NCBI GenBank assembly: GCA_963682005.1
Contig: OY820914.1
Span: 2,666,001-2,730,000, forward strand
Direction of reading: 5' to 3'
From: CAIYUC01 sp963682005
Lineage (GTDB): Bacteria > Bacteroidota > Bacteroidia > Bacteroidales > FEN-979
Length of the DNA stretch: 64,000 nucleotides
The notes below the pieces were generated by a model. The model did no database searches, had not been told where the DNA came from, and worked only from the letters and a program-made list of their open reading frames with translations. This document shows, piece after piece, positions 43,040 through 51,908 of this stretch. Made by a program: the position numbers and the translations under genes. Each line of letters opens with the position of its first letter. The first letter of the stretch is position 1.

Positions 43040-43891
43040 CTACTTCACTATTGCCGACACCCGGCTATTGGAGTAGGCCGCGAAGAAACCGATGCCGCCA
43101 TTGCTGATGTTCCCGACAATATTGGCAGGTGGACCGGAAAAGAAAGGTATGTTGAACCCTGCCTGCTGAACCTGCTGGATGAAATCCATGTACTCCTTGG
43201 TGATTCCTGACATGACAAGGGTGATTGTATCCCCCGTAAACAGTTGCTCATTTTTATTGTCATTATTCAGAAAAAACACGGATCCGTTAAAATAGCTTCC
43301 ATTGATCAGGGCATCATCCGAGGAACTGATCTTCTGAATGCTGTCGGTCATGAGGAGGCCGTTCCTGTAAAGATTGAACATATAATAGTTGACCTCATTG
43401 CCCGGTTCCTGCGCATAACCACGGATCTCCCAGAATCCTTTTTTTCCGATATCCGGCTGAAAAACTGCTGCCGTTGAATCGAGATGTGCAACGGGTTCGA
43501 GCATACACGAAGCCGAATAATTTGTTTTCCCGTTGATGGCTTCGGCCAGGTCAATCTGAAGCGTATATGTTTTCCCGATTTTTCCCGCAAAGTCGGGTTC
43601 CGTCCTGTAGATCCCCGAAGTCCCTGGCAGAGTTTCATGCAACAGGTAAACCGAATCACCGTCGGAAATTGTTACGCTGGCATTTACCACCCTGGGCGAA
43701 GGTGCATTGTAGAAATAATCAGCGCTTTTGGTCAGTACAACATCATAGGCCATCTTATCTGTGCTGATATGGCCGTCAACCACCAGCCTGACATACGTTT
43801 CTCCCACATTGATCGTGACTTTTTCTGTACATGACCACAGAAAAGCAGGAAACACAAGCAAAAAAAGGAATATCCTGAATTTAGCAAACAT
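43040..43891 (-). CDS. DUF4249 family lipoprotein
   Basis: 283 residues with a lipoprotein signal (FLFLLVFPAFLWSC, Cys21). Residues about 30-130 are a beta domain with VRLVVDGHISTDKMAYDVVLTKSADYF and ASVTISDGDSVYLLHET, typical of DUF4249. These lipoproteins are encoded next to TonB-dependent receptors and probably act as their surface lid or partner, by analogy with SusD-like proteins. Six bases downstream of the receptor gene, so co-translated. Substrate unknown. Confidence 0.9.
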   Translation of the reverse strand: MFAKFRIFLFLLVFPAFLWSCTEKVTINVGETYVRLVVDGHISTDKMAYDVVLTKSADYFYNAPSPRVVNASVTISDGDSVYLLHETLPGTSGIYRTEPDFAGKIGKTYTLQIDLAEAINGKTNYSASCMLEPVAHLDSTAAVFQPDIGKKGFWEIRGYAQEPGNEVNYYMFNLYRNGLLMTDSIQKISSSDDALINGSYFNGSVFFLNNDNKNEQLFTGDTITLVMSGITKEYMDFIQQVQQAGFNIPFFSGPPANIVGNISNGGIGFFAAYSNSRVSAIVK

Positions 43892-43897
43892 ATTATC

Positions 43898-46255
43898 TTA
43901 ATTGAAATGAAAGTTGAATGTAACAGAAGGAATGATCCCGAACAAATAGGTCTTTTCAGCATAGGTGATATTCGGGTCAACATTATCCTGAACAAAATTG
44001 ATCGTCCAGGTATTATGCCGGTTATACACGTTGTACACGGAGAAATTGAGATCCCACCTGAATTTCTTCCCCGGCTTCTCTTTTCCTGACCAGGTCACAG
44101 AAAGGTCAAGCCGGTGATAATCTTCATACCGGTATGCATTCCTGTCGGAATAGATTGGGATAACCTTTCCGCCAACGATCGCTCTTCCGGTTGGAAAGGT
44201 AACCGGGGTTCCCGTTGCATAGACCCAGTTAGCTGAAATATTCAGCCGCGGGAAAAGCTGGTAATTAAGCACGATGGCAACGTTATGAGGCTTGTCATAC
44301 GGGGCCGGGTAAGGATCACCATTGTTTATGGCAGGAATATCGCGGAATGTCCGTGAATAGGTGTAACTGATCCACCCGCCAAGTTTGCGTTCATTCAACC
44401 TGACCAGGAATTCAGCGCCGTATGAATAAGCCTTTCCGACCCGGAGTTCTCCTTCCAGTTTCTTGTTGAGAAGCAACTGCGCATGATCCTTGAAATCGAT
44501 CACATTGTTCATCCATTTATAATAAAGTTCGACAGATGTTTCGATGGTATTTCTCCGGAAATTCCTGAAATAGCCTCCGGCAACCTGGTCACATTTCTGA
44601 GGTTTTACATTCGGGCTTGAAGGGAACCAGAAATCGAGCGGTGTACCGGCCGTCGAATTCTGAGCCAGCTGCAGGAATTGAATGGTCCGTGAATAACTGG
44701 CTTTGACCGAGGATAGTTCATTCAGCACATAAACAGCACCGATCCTCGGCTCCAATCCTGCATATGTGTTATAAAAATCCCAGGCTGTATAAATGGTTGA
44801 ATCAGTCGAGATATAATCGGAATTAAAATGATACACAGTTCCCGGTCCAACATTCTGGAACATTGAGAACCGGAGCCCGTAATTCAGGGTCAGGCGGTTT
44901 CCGAGCTTCTGTTCATTGCTTATAAACACATTTGTTTCGAGGCCATAGCTTTTGGGAACCAGGTATTCCTGGAAATAAGTATCCGAGCCGATCCCTTTTG
45001 CATCGCCGGGGGAGAAAGAATGATGTGTTACATTGATCCCGAAACGGATGGTGTTATTGGTGTTCAGATAATAGCTGATATCGCCTTTAGCACCGAAATC
45101 CCTCAGGTTTGAGTTCCATTCAAAGGAACCCGGATTCCCTTCCGGTGTCCCGAGATTATACCTGTAGTTGCTATATATAAAGGTGAAGTTACCAAAGATC
45201 CGCTTCGTGAAAAGATGGTTCCACCGGAAGGTCCCGGTTTCATTTCCCCATTTGAACTGGGCGAAATTGTTCTTAAACACATCCCTCCCGAAATATCCCG
45301 ACAGGTAAATATGATTGTTTTCATTCACCATGTAATTGATCTTTGCATTAAAATCATAAAAGTAAAGCTTGTTGTTCTGCAGAGCTTTATTGGAAGAGAG
45401 CGCCAGGAAAAGATCGGCATATGTTCGTCTTCCGGAAACAATGAAGGACGCCTTGTCTTTGATTATCGGACCTTCTAATGTCAAACGGCTGGAGATGATC
45501 CCGATGCCGCCATTGACCTCGAACACTTTGTCGTTACCTTCATTCATGTGGATGTCAAGAACCGAGGAAAGCCGTCCCCCGAAGTTTGCGGGGATATCTC
45601 CCTTGTAAAGTTTCACATCCTTGATTGCGTCATTATTGAAGACAGAGAAAAAGCCGAGCAGGTGGGAGGCATTGTAAACCGGGGCATCATCCAGGAGGAT
45701 GAGATTCTGATCAGGAGCCCCGCCACGCACGCTGAAACCGCTTGACCCTTCGCTCACGGAATGAACACCCGGAAGAAGTTGGATCGCCTTGATCACATCG
45801 ACTTCTCCCATCAGGGCGGGGATCTTCTGAATGGTTTTGATATCCATCTTGAAGGTGCTCATCTCCGGTTTGACAATATTCTTATCCTGACGCTCACTTG
45901 TCACTTCAACCTCCTTCAGGGTCTCATTGCGAAGATCGAGTTCGAAATTGATAGCCACATCCTTCTGTAAAATGATCGTTTTATAAACAGGTTGATAACC
46001 AACATAAGAAACTGTCAGGTTATAGGTTGCTTCAGGCAGGGTAATGGAAAAAAAGCCATAGGAATTAGTAGTGACGCCTGTTTTCAGCTCCCTGACCAAA
46101 ATCGCAGCACCGATCAGAACTTCACCATTCGTTTTATCCATTACTTTACCGCTGATCGTATGTTTTATCCTGGTGTCCGGATCTGCTTTCAGGGGAAAAC
46201 AAATGAATAACAGGATCAGCACAAGTAAGCCGGGTATAATAATTCTCATCTGCAT
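43898..46255 (-). CDS. TonB-dependent outer-membrane receptor with carboxypeptidase-regulatory-like N-domain
   Basis: 785 residues from ATG 46255 (46249 also possible), which opens a signal peptide (MRIIIPGLLVLILLFICFPLKA). N-terminal CarboxypepD_reg-like domain (ISGKVMDKTNGEVLIGAAILV), then the plug (PGVHSVSEGSSGFSVRGGAPDQNLILLDDAPVYN) and a beta-barrel ending FGIIPSVTFNFHF with terminal aromatic residues. A TAGCTTTGC promoter at 46285-46293 excludes the longer frame from 46372. It imports a bound ligand across the outer membrane with energy from TonB; with the DUF4249 lipoprotein it forms one uptake unit. Ligand unknown. Confidence 0.93.
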   Translation of the reverse strand: MQMRIIIPGLLVLILLFICFPLKADPDTRIKHTISGKVMDKTNGEVLIGAAILVRELKTGVTTNSYGFFSITLPEATYNLTVSYVGYQPVYKTIILQKDVAINFELDLRNETLKEVEVTSERQDKNIVKPEMSTFKMDIKTIQKIPALMGEVDVIKAIQLLPGVHSVSEGSSGFSVRGGAPDQNLILLDDAPVYNASHLLGFFSVFNNDAIKDVKLYKGDIPANFGGRLSSVLDIHMNEGNDKVFEVNGGIGIISSRLTLEGPIIKDKASFIVSGRRTYADLFLALSSNKALQNNKLYFYDFNAKINYMVNENNHIYLSGYFGRDVFKNNFAQFKWGNETGTFRWNHLFTKRIFGNFTFIYSNYRYNLGTPEGNPGSFEWNSNLRDFGAKGDISYYLNTNNTIRFGINVTHHSFSPGDAKGIGSDTYFQEYLVPKSYGLETNVFISNEQKLGNRLTLNYGLRFSMFQNVGPGTVYHFNSDYISTDSTIYTAWDFYNTYAGLEPRIGAVYVLNELSSVKASYSRTIQFLQLAQNSTAGTPLDFWFPSSPNVKPQKCDQVAGGYFRNFRRNTIETSVELYYKWMNNVIDFKDHAQLLLNKKLEGELRVGKAYSYGAEFLVRLNERKLGGWISYTYSRTFRDIPAINNGDPYPAPYDKPHNVAIVLNYQLFPRLNISANWVYATGTPVTFPTGRAIVGGKVIPIYSDRNAYRYEDYHRLDLSVTWSGKEKPGKKFRWDLNFSVYNVYNRHNTWTINFVQDNVDPNITYAEKTYLFGIIPSVTFNFHFN

Positions 46256-46284
46256 TCGTATTGGATCTTCGGTTAAAAACGGGT

Positions 46285-46293
46285 GCAAAGCTA
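46285..46293 (-). promoter_or_regulatory. Bacteroidetes -7 element for the TonB receptor/DUF4249 unit
   Basis: Minus-strand TAGCTTTGC; transcription start near 46279, about 25-30 nt before the chosen ATG. Confidence 0.6.
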
Positions 46294-46388
46294 TTCCTTC
46301 CGGACAACCCGGTACAATAAAAATCTGTGAATGAAGGAAGGAGTGGGTTGAATCCCGGATAAAAAAGGTCAACCCTGTATTTTACGAC

Positions 46389-46952
46389 TTAAGGTCTGAT
46401 CACCTGAAATTCTCCATTCTCATTCAATTTGATGATCCGTGAAGGTTTCATTTCCTGTAGCTGATCCTGAAAGAGATTAACGACATAATCCACCTTACGG
46501 ATAATTTCACTTGAAATCTTTTTAAAAACCAACGGTGCCGGCTCTCCGGAAATATTTGCAGAAGAAGAAACGATGGGTTTGCCAAAATCGTGTATCAAAC
46601 GCTTACAAAAATCATTTTTAACGATCCGGATTGCGATGGACCCGTCTTCGGCGATGACATTCTTTGCCAGGTTCATTGCATTCGGATAGATTACTGTTAA
46701 CGGGTTGTCAACACCCCCGATCAGATCCCAGGCGATAGCCGGAATGGTTTTAACATAAAAGGGAAGTTTGCCCGGATCATCAAGCAGAACAATGAGACTT
46801 TTGCTTTCCAGCCTTTTTTTTAACCTGTAGATCTTGTCAACAGCTTTCCTGTTCGTCGCATCACACCCGATACCCCAGATCGTATCGGTGGGATAAAGGA
46901 TGGTTCCGCCGTTCCGCAAAACCTCGAGACATTTTTGAATATCTTTTTCCAT
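46389..46952 (-). CDS. Threonylcarbamoyl-AMP synthase (Sua5/YrdC family)
   Basis: Makes L-threonylcarbamoyladenylate from threonine, bicarbonate and ATP for the t6A37 modification of ANN-decoding tRNAs. 187 residues: a YrdC core without the Sua5 C-terminal domain. Family marks GGTILYPTDTIWGIGCDA, KIYRLKKRLESKSLIVLL, and the C-terminal PIVSSSANISGEPAP. Cytoplasmic. Promoter TAACTTTG at 46990-46997; downstream TonB receptor has its own promoter. Confidence 0.94.
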   Translation of the reverse strand: MEKDIQKCLEVLRNGGTILYPTDTIWGIGCDATNRKAVDKIYRLKKRLESKSLIVLLDDPGKLPFYVKTIPAIAWDLIGGVDNPLTVIYPNAMNLAKNVIAEDGSIAIRIVKNDFCKRLIHDFGKPIVSSSANISGEPAPLVFKKISSEIIRKVDYVVNLFQDQLQEMKPSRIIKLNENGEFQVIRP

Positions 46953-46989
46953 TAGTAACAGGACATTCCCGGCAGGATGGCAGGGATTA

Positions 46990-46997
46990 CAAAGTTA
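46990..46997 (-). promoter_or_regulatory. Bacteroidetes -7 element for the YrdC gene
   Basis: Minus-strand TAACTTTG; transcription start near 46983, leader about 31 nt. Confidence 0.5.
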
Positions 46998-47099
46998 AAT
47001 ATAATTTTGTATTTGCTGACCGGCAACTTTGTGAAAAACTCTGTGAACTCTGTGGTTAAAGGAATTTTTTTCACGAAGATCCACGAAGAAGGTCTTGCT

Positions 47100-48083
47100 T
47101 TATAGTCTTGACACCAGCTGGTCTGTGCTTATAGTCAGGGCGCATTTGAAATGCTTTTCCGGGCATTCCCTGTAACCATGAAGTCCGCAGGGGCGGCAAT
47201 CAAGGTGTTCGGTTGTTTCCGCAATAAATGAATCATCGGACAAGGGCCCGAAACCAAAAGCCGGTACCGTTGAGCAGAAAATAACGGTCACAGGTGCATT
47301 CACGGATGAAGAAAGGTGCATCGGGGCCGAGTCATTGGTGTAGTTCATTTTTGCCCCTTTCATCAATGCGGCAGATTCGAGAAAAGACAGCTCACCGGCC
47401 AGGTTTGTGGATAAGGAATGACCTGATCTTTCAATAATCTCGTTACAGATATCCTTGTCCTGGCGTGACCCGAGAAAATATACCCGGGAATTTTTATCGA
47501 TCCTGCCCAGGAAGTCAATCCATTTTTCCATCGGATATTGCTTCGTGAACCAGATCGACGTGGGAGAGATCGTGTAGTAGGCGCTATCCTGATATTTCCT
47601 TATCCCGGTGAAATCGGTTTCCGAAGGGTAAAGTACGGGCCGGGGTAGGTCATCGCCGGGAATGTCAGCTGTAAGCCTCAGGTTCCGCAAGGTTTCATGC
47701 AGTCCGTCACCAATCGTATGTTCTGCACGTTTTGTGAAAAGAAAAGACAACGGATTCTTTCTGAAACCGGTTGTCTTTCCGGCACCGGAAAGAACCGTAA
47801 TGATCCCTGAAGATGCAAACCGCTGGATATTGATCACAGAATCGTAATGGTTTTTCCTTACCTTTTGAATGATCCTGATGAAATTCGGGTATTTATGATC
47901 ATTTTTATTCCATGCGATGACTTCCCGGATAAACGGGTGTCTGTGAAAAAGCGTCTCATTTCCTTTCTTCACAAGCATGTCGATCGCAGCATCCGGGAAA
48001 GCCCGGTGGATCTTCTCAGCAACCGGTGTTGCAAGGATCACATCCCCGATGGAGGCTGTTTGTATGATGAGGAATTTCTTCAA
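47100..48083 (-). CDS. Glycosyltransferase family 9 (heptosyltransferase-like)
   Basis: 327 residues, GT-B enzyme. It starts MKKFLIIQTASIGDVILATPVAEKI, the GT9 opening that holds the catalytic Asp, and has TISPTSIWFTKQYPMEKWIDFL (donor side), LAGELSFLESAALMKGA and TNDSAPMHLSSSVNAPVTVIF, as in WaaC/WaaF/RfaQ. Likely adds heptose or another sugar to the lipopolysaccharide core at the inner membrane face. Lies 24 bp downstream of dapD and is probably co-transcribed. Confidence 0.93.
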   Translation of the reverse strand: MKKFLIIQTASIGDVILATPVAEKIHRAFPDAAIDMLVKKGNETLFHRHPFIREVIAWNKNDHKYPNFIRIIQKVRKNHYDSVINIQRFASSGIITVLSGAGKTTGFRKNPLSFLFTKRAEHTIGDGLHETLRNLRLTADIPGDDLPRPVLYPSETDFTGIRKYQDSAYYTISPTSIWFTKQYPMEKWIDFLGRIDKNSRVYFLGSRQDKDICNEIIERSGHSLSTNLAGELSFLESAALMKGAKMNYTNDSAPMHLSSSVNAPVTVIFCSTVPAFGFGPLSDDSFIAETTEHLDCRPCGLHGYRECPEKHFKCALTISTDQLVSRL

Positions 48084-48107
48084 GGTAAATGGGGAATGGA
48101 CATTTGT

Positions 48108-48926
48108 TTATACAGGAACGCTGAATTCCCTGAGTGCTGCGTTAAGCGAAGTTTTCATGTCGGTCGATTCCTTTCTTTTACCAATGATCAGTGCACAGGG
48201 AACCTGGTATTCCCCGGCCGGGAATTTCTTCGGCAGGGTTCCGGGTATCACAACAGACCGCGGAGGTACAAATCCCTGGAACTCTGCCGGTGATGATCCT
48301 GAAACATCAATGATCCTAGTGGAGGCAGTCAATACAACGTTTGCACCCAGGACAGCTTCGTTCCCTACTCTTACCCCTTCGACGACAATGCTTCTCGAAC
48401 CGAGAAAACAGTGATCACCGATGATCACCGGTGCAGCCTGGACAGGCTCAAGTACACCACCGATACCTGTTCCTCCGCTCAGATGAACGTTCTTCCCGAT
48501 CTGGGCACAAGAACCGACTGTTGCCCAGGTATCCACCATTGTACCGGAATCTATATAAGCACCGATATTGACATACGATGGCATCAGAACAACCCCTTTC
48601 GCAATGAATGAGCCATAACGGGCCACGGCATTCGGAACAACGCGGACACCCAGGGTTTCAAAGTCTTTTTTTAAGGGGATCTTGTCATAATATTCAAACG
48701 GACCGAAGGTGGTTACTTCAAGTTTGCGGATCACAAAATAGAGGATGACCGCTTTCTTGATCCACTCGTGGGTGATCCATGAATCCTCCGCAGGTTCTGC
48801 AACACGCCATAAGCCTTTATCAAGACCTTCGATGACCTCGCCTATGGAAAGCTGAATGTCAGGCCTTTTTAAGAGTTCCCGGTCTTCCCAGGCTTCGTTA
48901 ATTGTTTTTTCCAGGAGTAATGTCAT
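48108..48926 (-). CDS. dapD: 2,3,4,5-tetrahydropyridine-2,6-dicarboxylate N-succinyltransferase
   Basis: Succinylates tetrahydrodipicolinate in lysine and diaminopimelate synthesis. ATG 48926 gives 272 residues, matching the E. coli length and the family opening (MTLLLEKTINEAWEDRELL); an ATG at 48983 adds 19 unneeded residues. An N-terminal helical domain precedes a left-handed beta-helix of hexapeptides (about 105-230: VVLMPSYVNIGAYIDSGTMVDTWATVGSCAQIGKNVHLSGGTGIGGVLEP is the core, here named by its first and last parts), ending MKTSLNAALREF. Cytoplasmic trimer. Confidence 0.95.
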   Translation of the reverse strand: MTLLLEKTINEAWEDRELLKRPDIQLSIGEVIEGLDKGLWRVAEPAEDSWITHEWIKKAVILYFVIRKLEVTTFGPFEYYDKIPLKKDFETLGVRVVPNAVARYGSFIAKGVVLMPSYVNIGAYIDSGTMVDTWATVGSCAQIGKNVHLSGGTGIGGVLEPVQAAPVIIGDHCFLGSRSIVVEGVRVGNEAVLGANVVLTASTRIIDVSGSSPAEFQGFVPPRSVVIPGTLPKKFPAGEYQVPCALIIGKRKESTDMKTSLNAALREFSVPV

Positions 48927-48929
48927 CAA

Positions 48930-49125
48930 ATCTGTTTTATTGACCCACGCTTTTTGCCGAGGATTCAGAGAGTTAAAATTCACTGCAAAGACGCCATGAC
49001 GCTAAATAAATTATATTTGATTTTCTATTCTTTGCGCCTTTGCGTCTTAACCGTGAAAAAATACACTTTTAAGACCCTCTGGACCGGTGGTCGGGGGGTA
49101 GTGGGTACAAGATAATATTCAAAAG
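48930..49125. repeat. Spacer with facing GCAAAGACGC / TTTGCGCCTTTGCGTCTT words
   Basis: Between dapD and ruvX. Left arm TGCAAAGACGCCATGACGC near 48982-49002, right arm TTTGCGCCTTTGCGTC near 49032-49047, of the same two-armed type as 28094, 31388 and 39065. Around 49090-49114 a GGGGGGTAGTGGGTACAAG stretch resembles the right end of the hairpin element at 50857-50952 and may be a decayed copy. Confidence 0.5.
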
Positions 49126-49147
49126 TAAATAAAAAATCAATTCTTTG

Positions 49148-49156
49148 TAACTTTGC
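49148..49156 (+). promoter_or_regulatory. Bacteroidetes -7 element for ruvX-def
   Basis: TAACTTTGC; transcription start near 49161, about 12 nt before the ATG at 49173. It argues against a TTG start at 49164. Confidence 0.6.
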
Positions 49157-49172
49157 AGCAGATTTGACAATT

Positions 49173-49595
49173 ATGGGAAGGATACTCGCGATTGATTACG
49201 GACAGAAAAGGGTCGGGCTGGCGGTAACGGATGAACTGAAGCTGATCGCATCTCCGCTCGAAACAGTTCCTGCCCGTGACATCATTGAGTTTCTGAAGAA
49301 TTACGTGGGGAAAAACCCTGTGGAGTGCTTTGTTGTCGGAGAGCCAAAACAAATGAACAATACAGCATCGGAATCGGTAAAATATATAGATCCTTTTGTC
49401 AGGCGCCTGAAAGATGAATTCCGCGAAATCCCGGTTATCCGGGCGGATGAGCGGTTTACATCAAAGATCGCCATGCAGACCATCCGGGTTTCCGGGTTGA
49501 AAAAGAAAGACAGGCAGGATAAATCCCTGATCGATTCAATCAGTGCAACCCTCATTCTTCAGTCCTTCATGGAAAATTATCAAATGAAGGATTAA
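49173..49595 (+). CDS. ruvX: RuvX/YqgF-family putative Holliday junction resolvase or pre-16S rRNA nuclease
   Basis: 140 residues, RNase-H fold. It opens MGRILAIDYGQKRVGLAVTDE with catalytic Asp in AIDYG, continues with FVVGEPKQMN, ADERFTSKIA with a conserved Glu, and ends with KDRQDKSLIDSISATLILQSFM holding the last acidic residue. The family has been assigned both junction resolution and 16S rRNA 5'-end processing; here the sequence does not decide. 19 bp before def, as in many Bacteroidetes. Confidence 0.94.
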   Translation: MGRILAIDYGQKRVGLAVTDELKLIASPLETVPARDIIEFLKNYVGKNPVECFVVGEPKQMNNTASESVKYIDPFVRRLKDEFREIPVIRADERFTSKIAMQTIRVSGLKKKDRQDKSLIDSISATLILQSFMENYQMKD

Positions 49596-49614
49596 GCAGC
49601 TAAAAACGTTTTGT

Positions 49615-50187
49615 ATGATCTTACCTGTTGTTGCCTACGGCCATCCCGTACTGAAAAAAGTCGCAAAGGAGATTGAACCCGGTCATCCTGGATTACCGAC
49701 CCTTATAAGCGATATGTTCGAAACGATGTATCAGTCTGATGGTGTTGGATTGGCCGCCCCGCAGGTGAACCAATCGCTGAGGTTGTTCCTGATCGATGCT
49801 TCAGCCTACAGTGAGAAATTTCCGGAAGCAAAGGATTTTAAAAAGGTGTTCATCAATGCGAAGATATATAAATATGAAGGAGAAGAATATGCTTTCAATG
49901 AAGGCTGCCTGAGTTTTCCCGGTATTCACGAAGACATTTTCAGGCAACCGGTTATTCATATGACTTATATGGATGAGAATTTTCAGCCGCACGACGAGCG
50001 GTTCGACGGGATCGTTGCCCGTGTCATCCAGCATGAATATGATCATACCGAGGGCATCGTTTTCATCGACCGGATGAGCTCGCTGAAGAAAATGCTGCTG
50101 AAAGGGAAGTTACAGGATATTTCCAAGGGAAAGGTCGATGTCTCGTATCGAATGATATTCCCCTTACAGAAGAGAAAAAGAAAATAG
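49615..50187 (+). CDS. def: Peptide deformylase
   Basis: Removes the formyl group from new protein N-termini. 190 residues. All three metal/catalytic motifs are complete: GVGLAAPQ (43-50), EGCLS (96-100, Cys98 as metal ligand) and QHEYDH (139-144, His140, Glu141, His144). Cytoplasmic, Fe or Zn enzyme. Part of a ruvX-def-lipoprotein unit. Confidence 0.97.
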   Translation: MILPVVAYGHPVLKKVAKEIEPGHPGLPTLISDMFETMYQSDGVGLAAPQVNQSLRLFLIDASAYSEKFPEAKDFKKVFINAKIYKYEGEEYAFNEGCLSFPGIHEDIFRQPVIHMTYMDENFQPHDERFDGIVARVIQHEYDHTEGIVFIDRMSSLKKMLLKGKLQDISKGKVDVSYRMIFPLQKRKRK

Positions 50188-50213
50188 TGTTAACCAAACC
50201 AAAATAGAAGATC

Positions 50214-50792
50214 ATGCAAAAAGTCACTACCGGTATCACGTTGCTTCTTGTTATTTTTCTCTGGGGCTGCAGCCCTTCAAGGGACAAGACCATTGATGAA
50301 ATAAAATCACTGGAAAAAAGACTGTTCTCCCCCCAGGTGACGAGTTTTGATAAAAAAAAGGCTGATTCCCTGATCGGTCTCTATGAGAATTTCGCCAGGC
50401 GTTTCCCGGATGATTCACTCGCTGCAGGATATGTTTTCAAGGCTGCGAGTATAGCCATGAATTCAGGAGACGGGAATAAAGCCCTGGTTCTTTACGATCA
50501 GATCATTGAAAAATATCCGCAATATAAAAAGGCCCCGCTGTGTGTGTTCTTCAAAGGGTTTGTTTATGAGAACCTGTTGAATGACCTCCCGAAAGCCAAA
50601 GAACAGTACACGCTGTTCATTTCAACGTATCCCGACAATGAATTTGTCCCTTCTGCCCAGGCCTCCATTCAGAACCTTGGAAAAACCCCCGAACAGCTGG
50701 TGATGGAATTTGAAGCGAAAAAGAAAGCTGACAGCACAAAGGTGGCAGATTCACTCGCAAGCATGAAGAAGAAATCCGGTAAGCGGAAATAG
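50214..50792 (+). CDS. TPR-containing lipoprotein
   Basis: 192 residues. Lipoprotein signal with Cys19 (LLLVIFLWGC). Residues about 60-155 form three tetratricopeptide-like helical hairpins (SLAAGYVFKAASIAMNSGD, KALVLYDQIIEKYPQYKKAP, KAKEQYTLFISTYPDNEFV). The C-terminus is Lys/Asp-rich. A periplasmic or outer-membrane scaffold is likely; resembles small YfgC/BamD-like lipoproteins but the function is not known. 26 bp after def, and followed by a repeat-rich spacer. Confidence 0.82.
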   Translation: MQKVTTGITLLLVIFLWGCSPSRDKTIDEIKSLEKRLFSPQVTSFDKKKADSLIGLYENFARRFPDDSLAAGYVFKAASIAMNSGDGNKALVLYDQIIEKYPQYKKAPLCVFFKGFVYENLLNDLPKAKEQYTLFISTYPDNEFVPSAQASIQNLGKTPEQLVMEFEAKKKADSTKVADSLASMKKKSGKRK

Positions 50793-50809
50793 TCCGTGGC
50801 CGGAGGTTC

Positions 50810-50842
50810 GTAGCCGAAAGTCGCGACTTTCAGGTTGTCATA
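50810..50842. repeat. Dispersed GAAAGTC palindrome, copy 1
   Basis: GAAAGTCGCGACTTTC is a perfect 16-bp palindrome (50816-50831) inside GTAGCC...CAGGTTGTCA. A second copy with the same flanks is at 53446-53478. Confidence 0.7.
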
Positions 50843-50856
50843 GGTCAGAGAATAGA

Positions 50857-50978
50857 GGATGTTATTATTCCTTTACCCGCCCCGACCTTCGGTCTTCCCC
50901 TCCCTACTGGTAGGGAGGGGATAAGAGGGGTGGGTACGGGATAATTCCGAAGCCTGTAGCCTGTAGCCTGCAGCCTGC
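50857..50978. repeat. Dispersed hairpin element, copy 2, followed by AGCCTG[TC] heptamers
   Basis: The element (about 50857-50952) has the same ends as the copy at 10482-10597 and an inner palindrome CCTCCCTACTGGTAGGGAGG in place of the REP-like insert. Four heptamers AGCCTGT, AGCCTGT, AGCCTGC, AGCCTGC (50951-50978) run to one base before the cdaA stop. Confidence 0.75.
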
Positions 50979-50979
50979 C

Positions 50980-51768
50980 TCACTCCGCCAGTATCGCCTC
51001 AAGGAATGTCAGCAATTCCGAGGGGGTGACATCCTCCACCAGTTTTCCTTCAACACTGTAAGATATCCTTCCACGTTCCTCGGAAACAATGATCGCAACA
51101 GCGTCAGACCTTTCCGTGATTCCGACAGCCGCGCGATGGCGTAATCCGCAATAAACAGGGATGGAGGAACGCGAAGAAACAGGCAGGATACAGCGGGCTG
51201 CCCGGATCTCCTCGCCAAGAATGATCGCTGCCCCATCATGAAGCGGGCTGTTCTTGAAGAAAATGGTTTCAAGCAGGGTGTCTGAGATGTTTGCATTGAG
51301 AAGTTGCCCGGTTTCAACATAGCTTCCAAGCTCATTCTTACGTGTCAGGACGATCAATGCACCGGTCCTTGTTTCGGCCATCTTCTGACATGCTCTGACG
51401 ATTTTGTCGCTGTATTGCCTCGAGGGGCTTGCCACCTTGAATTTCCAGAAAAGTATGCGCCTTGGAGTGGTACGGATGATCTTTGTTTTGCCAAGCAACA
51501 GAAGGAATTGCCGTATCTCCGGCTGGAAAACCACGATCAGTGCAATAAATCCGACACTGATGAACTGTCCGAGAACCTCAGTCAGGAGTTGCATCTGTAA
51601 GGCCCTGACAACTTTCCAGATCAGGAATACGAAGATGATCCCGACAAAGATCCTGATCGCTGCAGTCCCTTTGGTCAGGTTATACATTTCATACAACAGG
51701 AACGCAAAGAGGATGACATCGATCACATCGATGATTCGGATACTAAATAAGCCGGCGTAGAGAAGCAA
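50980..51768 (-). CDS. cdaA: Membrane diadenylate cyclase
   Basis: Makes the second messenger c-di-AMP from two ATP. 262 residues: three N-terminal membrane helices (about 8-28, 37-57, 66-84), then the DAC (DisA_N) domain with the catalytic DGA at 178-180 (PLHDGAAII) and RHR at 210-212 (CGLRHRAA). This is the CdaA/DacA form. Downstream of folP on the same strand, a pairing common in Bacteroidetes, across a 140-bp array-filled spacer. c-di-AMP usually governs potassium, osmotic balance and wall strength. Confidence 0.95.
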   Translation of the reverse strand: MLLYAGLFSIRIIDVIDVILFAFLLYEMYNLTKGTAAIRIFVGIIFVFLIWKVVRALQMQLLTEVLGQFISVGFIALIVVFQPEIRQFLLLLGKTKIIRTTPRRILFWKFKVASPSRQYSDKIVRACQKMAETRTGALIVLTRKNELGSYVETGQLLNANISDTLLETIFFKNSPLHDGAAIILGEEIRAARCILPVSSRSSIPVYCGLRHRAAVGITERSDAVAIIVSEERGRISYSVEGKLVEDVTPSELLTFLEAILAE

Positions 51769-51778
51769 TGGTAAATTA

Positions 51779-51877
51779 ATTATGAATTATGAGTGTGAAT
51801 TATGAATTATGAAACTTAAGCCTGCAGCCTGCAGCCTGCATCCTGCAGCCCGCAGCCCGCAGCCCGCAGCCCGAAGC
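51779..51877. repeat. GAATTAT and GCAGCC[TC] heptamer arrays between folP and cdaA
   Basis: GAATTAT-type units at about 51779-51812, then about eight units of GCAGCCT drifting to GCAGCCC (about 51820-51877). Confidence 0.88.
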
Positions 51878-51908
51878 GATCTGCAAATATAATCAATTCA
51901 GGATAATT

